Positions 8,731-10,608 of a stretch of DNA of 10,608 nucleotides are shown here, piece by piece. A program made the position numbers and the translations under genes. This stretch comes from Clostridia bacterium (lineage in GTDB: Bacteria > Bacillota_A > Clostridia > Oscillospirales > CAG-272), in assembly GCA_017652965.1 (NCBI GenBank), contig JAGBZZ010000003.1, positions 1-10,608 on the forward strand. The letters are read 5' to 3'. The notes beneath the pieces were generated by a model. The model did not search any database, was not told where the DNA came from, and saw only the letters and a list, made by a program, of their open reading frames with translations. The stretch's first letter is position 1; the number at the start of each line of letters is the position of its first letter.

Positions 8731-10143
8731 TCAGGCGCGGATCTCGCGCATCAGCTCCTCGATCTCATAGTCAAAGGAGGGGTTGGAGGAGATGTTTCTT
8801 TCCACCGTTTTGATCGAGCTTAAAATGGTGGTATGGTCTCTGTCAAAGTAGACCCCGATGGCAGACTGGGAAAGATCGGTCAGCTGGCGCATCAGATAAA
8901 TGCAGATGTGCCGTGCCGAGGCAATGCTTTCGGTGCGGCGCTTACCGCGGATCTCGTCGGGGGCCACGTTGTATTTTTTTGACACCGTACGGAAGATCTT
9001 ATCCACAATGTCCGAGGTGGTGGTGTGTGTATGGAGAAAATCGGAGATCGAGCGGCGGCACATATCCAGGGTGACAGGCGTGGCCGTCAGCATGGTGACC
9101 CCCTTCAGGCGATTAAGAGATCCCTCGATCTGGCGGATGTTCTCGGTCAGATTATCGGCTAAGAAGGCTACCACGTCGTCGGGCAGCTTCAGATCCATAT
9201 CGGCGGATTTCTTACGGATGATGGCGGTACGCAGCTCGTTTGACGGGGGCTGGATATCGGCAAGCTGTCCCCACTCAAAGCGGGTAAGCAGGCGCTCCTC
9301 CAGTGTGCGCATCTCGCGCGGGGGCCTGTCCGAGGTCAGAATGATCTGCTTTCCTTCCTCATAAAGGGCGGAAAAGGTATGGAAGAATTCCTCCTGCGTT
9401 TGCTCCTTCCCTGCGATGAACTGCACGTCGTCCACAAGGAGGACGTCGGCCGTGCGGTAAAAGGAACGGAAGGAGGCAGTGGACTGGTTCTGCATGGCAG
9501 AAACAAGCTCTGTCGTGAAATCCTCTCCCTTTTTATAGATGATACGAACGTCCGACTTCTTCTTTTTGATCTCGTTGGTGATGGCATACAGAAGGTGGGT
9601 CTTGCCAAGGCCGCTTTTACCGTAGATAAAGAGGGGGTTATAGATGTTTTGATTTTCCTCTACCTCATCGCAGGCAAAGCGCGCCACCGCACGGGCGGCG
9701 GCATAGGCAAAACGGTTAGAATCTGCTACCAGGAAGTTATCAAAGGTGTATTTGGAAACGATCGTGCGGGGGTTTTCGATATCCGAGGCAATGCTGGCGC
9801 CTGTGTCCGGCTCCTCGATCCCCTCAAGGATGGTGGGGCCTCGCTTTTCATCCCTTTGCGGGGGGACGGGGGCCACAGGCTTCAGAATATCCGGCTCACG
9901 GAAGACGAAAACGACCTCGGTCTCGTTGCCCATCAGCATAGAAAGACAGTCACTGACCGTTTTTTTATGGGTATGGTTCAAATACTCGATCTTCATCTTG
10001 GAATTGATGGAAAAGACCGCGCGGCCCTCCTCTAAGGATTCCATTACAAGATCGCGGAACCATAAGTTAAAAATCGCGGTGGGGTGCTTCTCACGAAGAA
10101 GATTTAACACCGCTTCACCAATCTCGTGGAACTCCTTTTCCAT
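8731..10143 (-). CDS. dnaA: Chromosomal replication initiator protein DnaA
   Basis: DnaA binds oriC boxes, forms an ATP-dependent filament and opens the duplex. The 470-residue protein has domain I (about 1-85), a variable linker (about 86-135), the AAA+ domain III with Walker A GKSGLGKT at 175-182 and Walker B LLVDDVQF with Asp238 and Asp239, and DNA-binding domain IV with DRDHTTIL around His437. Domain IV departs from the common signature: FDRDHTT stands where most bacteria have FGGRDHTT, one residue shorter, and KRRTESIASARH (401-412) stands where KRTRSI and PRQ are usual. The bases-contacting D-H-T set is kept. The ATG has AAAGGGAG six bases upstream and a good promoter behind it. It is transcribed toward oriC, and a 275-bp gap separates it from dnaN. 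Confidence 0.98.
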   Translation of the reverse strand: MEKEFHEIGEAVLNLLREKHPTAIFNLWFRDLVMESLEEGRAVFSINSKMKIEYLNHTHKKTVSDCLSMLMGNETEVVFVFREPDILKPVAPVPPQRDEKRGPTILEGIEEPDTGASIASDIENPRTIVSKYTFDNFLVADSNRFAYAAARAVARFACDEVEENQNIYNPLFIYGKSGLGKTHLLYAITNEIKKKKSDVRIIYKKGEDFTTELVSAMQNQSTASFRSFYRTADVLLVDDVQFIAGKEQTQEEFFHTFSALYEEGKQIILTSDRPPREMRTLEERLLTRFEWGQLADIQPPSNELRTAIIRKKSADMDLKLPDDVVAFLADNLTENIRQIEGSLNRLKGVTMLTATPVTLDMCRRSISDFLHTHTTTSDIVDKIFRTVSKKYNVAPDEIRGKRRTESIASARHICIYLMRQLTDLSQSAIGVYFDRDHTTILSSIKTVERNISSNPSFDYEIEELMREIRA

Positions 10144-10178
10144 AGTATTCTCCCTTTACGTAGTATTCGACAGTATGT

Positions 10179-10207
10179 ATTATAACATAATATTATAAAT
10201 AATACAA
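10179..10207 (-). promoter_or_regulatory. dnaA promoter (sigma-A type)
   Basis: On the minus strand TTGTAT (10202-10207) and a perfect TATAAT (10179-10184) are separated by exactly 17 bp. The predicted start of transcription near 10172 leaves a leader of about 30 bases before the dnaA ATG, containing its ribosome binding site. The -35 matches only half of the consensus, but the -10 and spacing are ideal. Confidence 0.75.
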
Positions 10208-10222
10208 GTACGCGCGAGAAAA

Positions 10223-10244
10223 AATGTAATAAAAAATTTACATT
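10223..10244. promoter_or_regulatory. AATGTAA inverted repeat between divergent promoters, possible operator
   Basis: AATGTAA and TTACATT are perfect 7-bp arms around an 8-base A/T loop. The element lies just upstream of both the dnaA -35 and the glycosyltransferase -35. Its dyad form and position fit a regulator site, but in such AT-rich DNA a chance match is possible, and the regulator is unknown. Confidence 0.35.
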
Positions 10245-10266
10245 ATGTGCATTCTTAAAAAAAGAG

Positions 10267-10295
10267 TTGCAAAAAAGAAAAAATTCTGTTATACT
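10267..10295 (+). promoter_or_regulatory. Promoter of the divergent glycosyltransferase gene (sigma-A type)
   Basis: TTGCAA (10267-10272) and TATACT (10290-10295) are spaced by 17 bp, with A-rich DNA between. Expected transcription begins near 10302, which leaves a very short leader with a strong purine-rich ribosome binding site (AAAGGGGGG, 10303-10311). This start site would exclude the upstream in-frame ATG at 10300. Confidence 0.75.
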
Positions 10296-10317
10296 GACCA
10301 TGAAAGGGGGGATGACA

Positions 10318-10608
10318 GTGAATTTTTCACTTCTTATCCCAATGTATAATGAGGAAAAGATCATAGCCGCCACGCTTGCCGAGGTCACAGCCTATATGAA
10401 GGAGACCTTTACGTGTGACTATGAGATCCTTTTTATTAACGATGGGTCAAAGGACAAATGTGCCGACGTGGTTGCCGCCTTCGACGATCCCCACGTGCGG
10501 CTTGTTTCGTATGAGGAAAACAGAGGTAAGGGATATGCCATCCGCCGTGGGGTGATGGAGGCTAAGGGAGACGTGATCTTCTTTACCGACTGTGACCTTG
10601 CCTACGGT
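10318..10608 (+). CDS. Family 2 glycosyltransferase, ALG5-like (5' part, runs off the window)
   Basis: The first 97 residues show a GT-A fold glycosyltransferase of family GT2. FSLLIPMYNEE (3-13) is the N-terminal nucleotide-binding strand, INDGSKD (40-46) binds the nucleotide, ENRGKGYAIRRGVMEAKGD (67-85) is the conserved helix region, and TDCDLAYG (90-97) contains the metal-binding DxD. The NRGKGYA...TDxDLA pattern is closest to dolichyl/polyprenyl-phosphate glucosyltransferases of the ALG5 type, which move a sugar from a UDP-sugar to a lipid phosphate at the membrane's inner face. The exact sugar cannot be told. The GTG at 10318 has the best spacing to AAAGGGGGG; an in-frame ATG at 10312 is nearly on top of it and remains possible. 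The C-terminal part, including any membrane segments, is outside the window. Confidence 0.88.
   Translation, partial: MNFSLLIPMYNEEKIIAATLAEVTAYMKETFTCDYEILFINDGSKDKCADVVAAFDDPHVRLVSYEENRGKGYAIRRGVMEAKGDVIFFTDCDLAYG

Noticed and set aside
8474..8813. Plus-strand open reading frames crossing oriC
   Set aside because: They cover DnaA boxes and the dnaA 3' end and lack a ribosome binding site or any domain.
10300..10311. ATG at 10300 as the glycosyltransferase start
   Set aside because: It is in frame, but lies at or before the predicted transcription start and upstream of the ribosome binding site.

Overview
This window is the chromosomal replication-origin region of a Bacillota bacterium, most likely an uncultured or gut-type member of the Clostridia. 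The evidence is the gene order dnaA-dnaN-recF-remB-gyrB-gyrA on one strand, a DUF370 (RemB-type) gene between recF and gyrB as in Bacillus subtilis, strong AAAGGAG-type ribosome binding sites, and a B. subtilis-like origin between dnaA and dnaN. Coding DNA is fairly GC-rich, while the dnaA promoter and the unwinding region are very AT-rich. The exact family cannot be fixed from the sequence alone.

Layout, right to left in the direction of transcription of the main block: at the far right, on the plus strand, is the 5' end of an ALG5-like family 2 glycosyltransferase that runs off the window. A short AT-rich divergent promoter region separates it from dnaA. On the minus strand follow dnaA; a 275-bp non-coding oriC with DnaA boxes, a DnaA-trio element and an AT-rich unwinding segment; then dnaN, recF, remB, gyrB, gyrA, a small lipoprotein gene and an XRE-type regulator gene with a Pro/Ala/Glu repeat region. 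From dnaN to the XRE gene all gaps are 33 bp or less, and dnaN/recF, recF/remB and gyrA/lipoprotein overlap, so they look like one operon with translational coupling. A GC-rich hairpin followed by a short T run at 60-94 is the likely end of that operon.

How it fits together: DnaA binds and melts oriC, the beta clamp (DnaN) tethers polymerase, RecF helps load recombinase at damaged forks, and GyrB/GyrA remove the supercoils made by fork movement. RemB is a small regulator family member. The last two genes are not standard members of this cluster and have no certain function.

The points most worth a second look are: (1) a textbook-like unwinding module whose DnaA boxes mostly read TTTTCCAC rather than TTATCCACA, matched by a DnaA domain IV whose DNA-contact region departs from the usual signature; (2) GyrA with Ala at the Ser83-equivalent quinolone position; (3) the XRE protein with four 30-bp coding repeats and a C-terminal tail resembling a beta-clamp binding motif; and (4) the absence of rlbA between dnaN and recF and of rpmH beside dnaA. 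No mobile element, CRISPR array, rRNA or tRNA was seen. I do not see a clearly new defence or biosynthetic system here.
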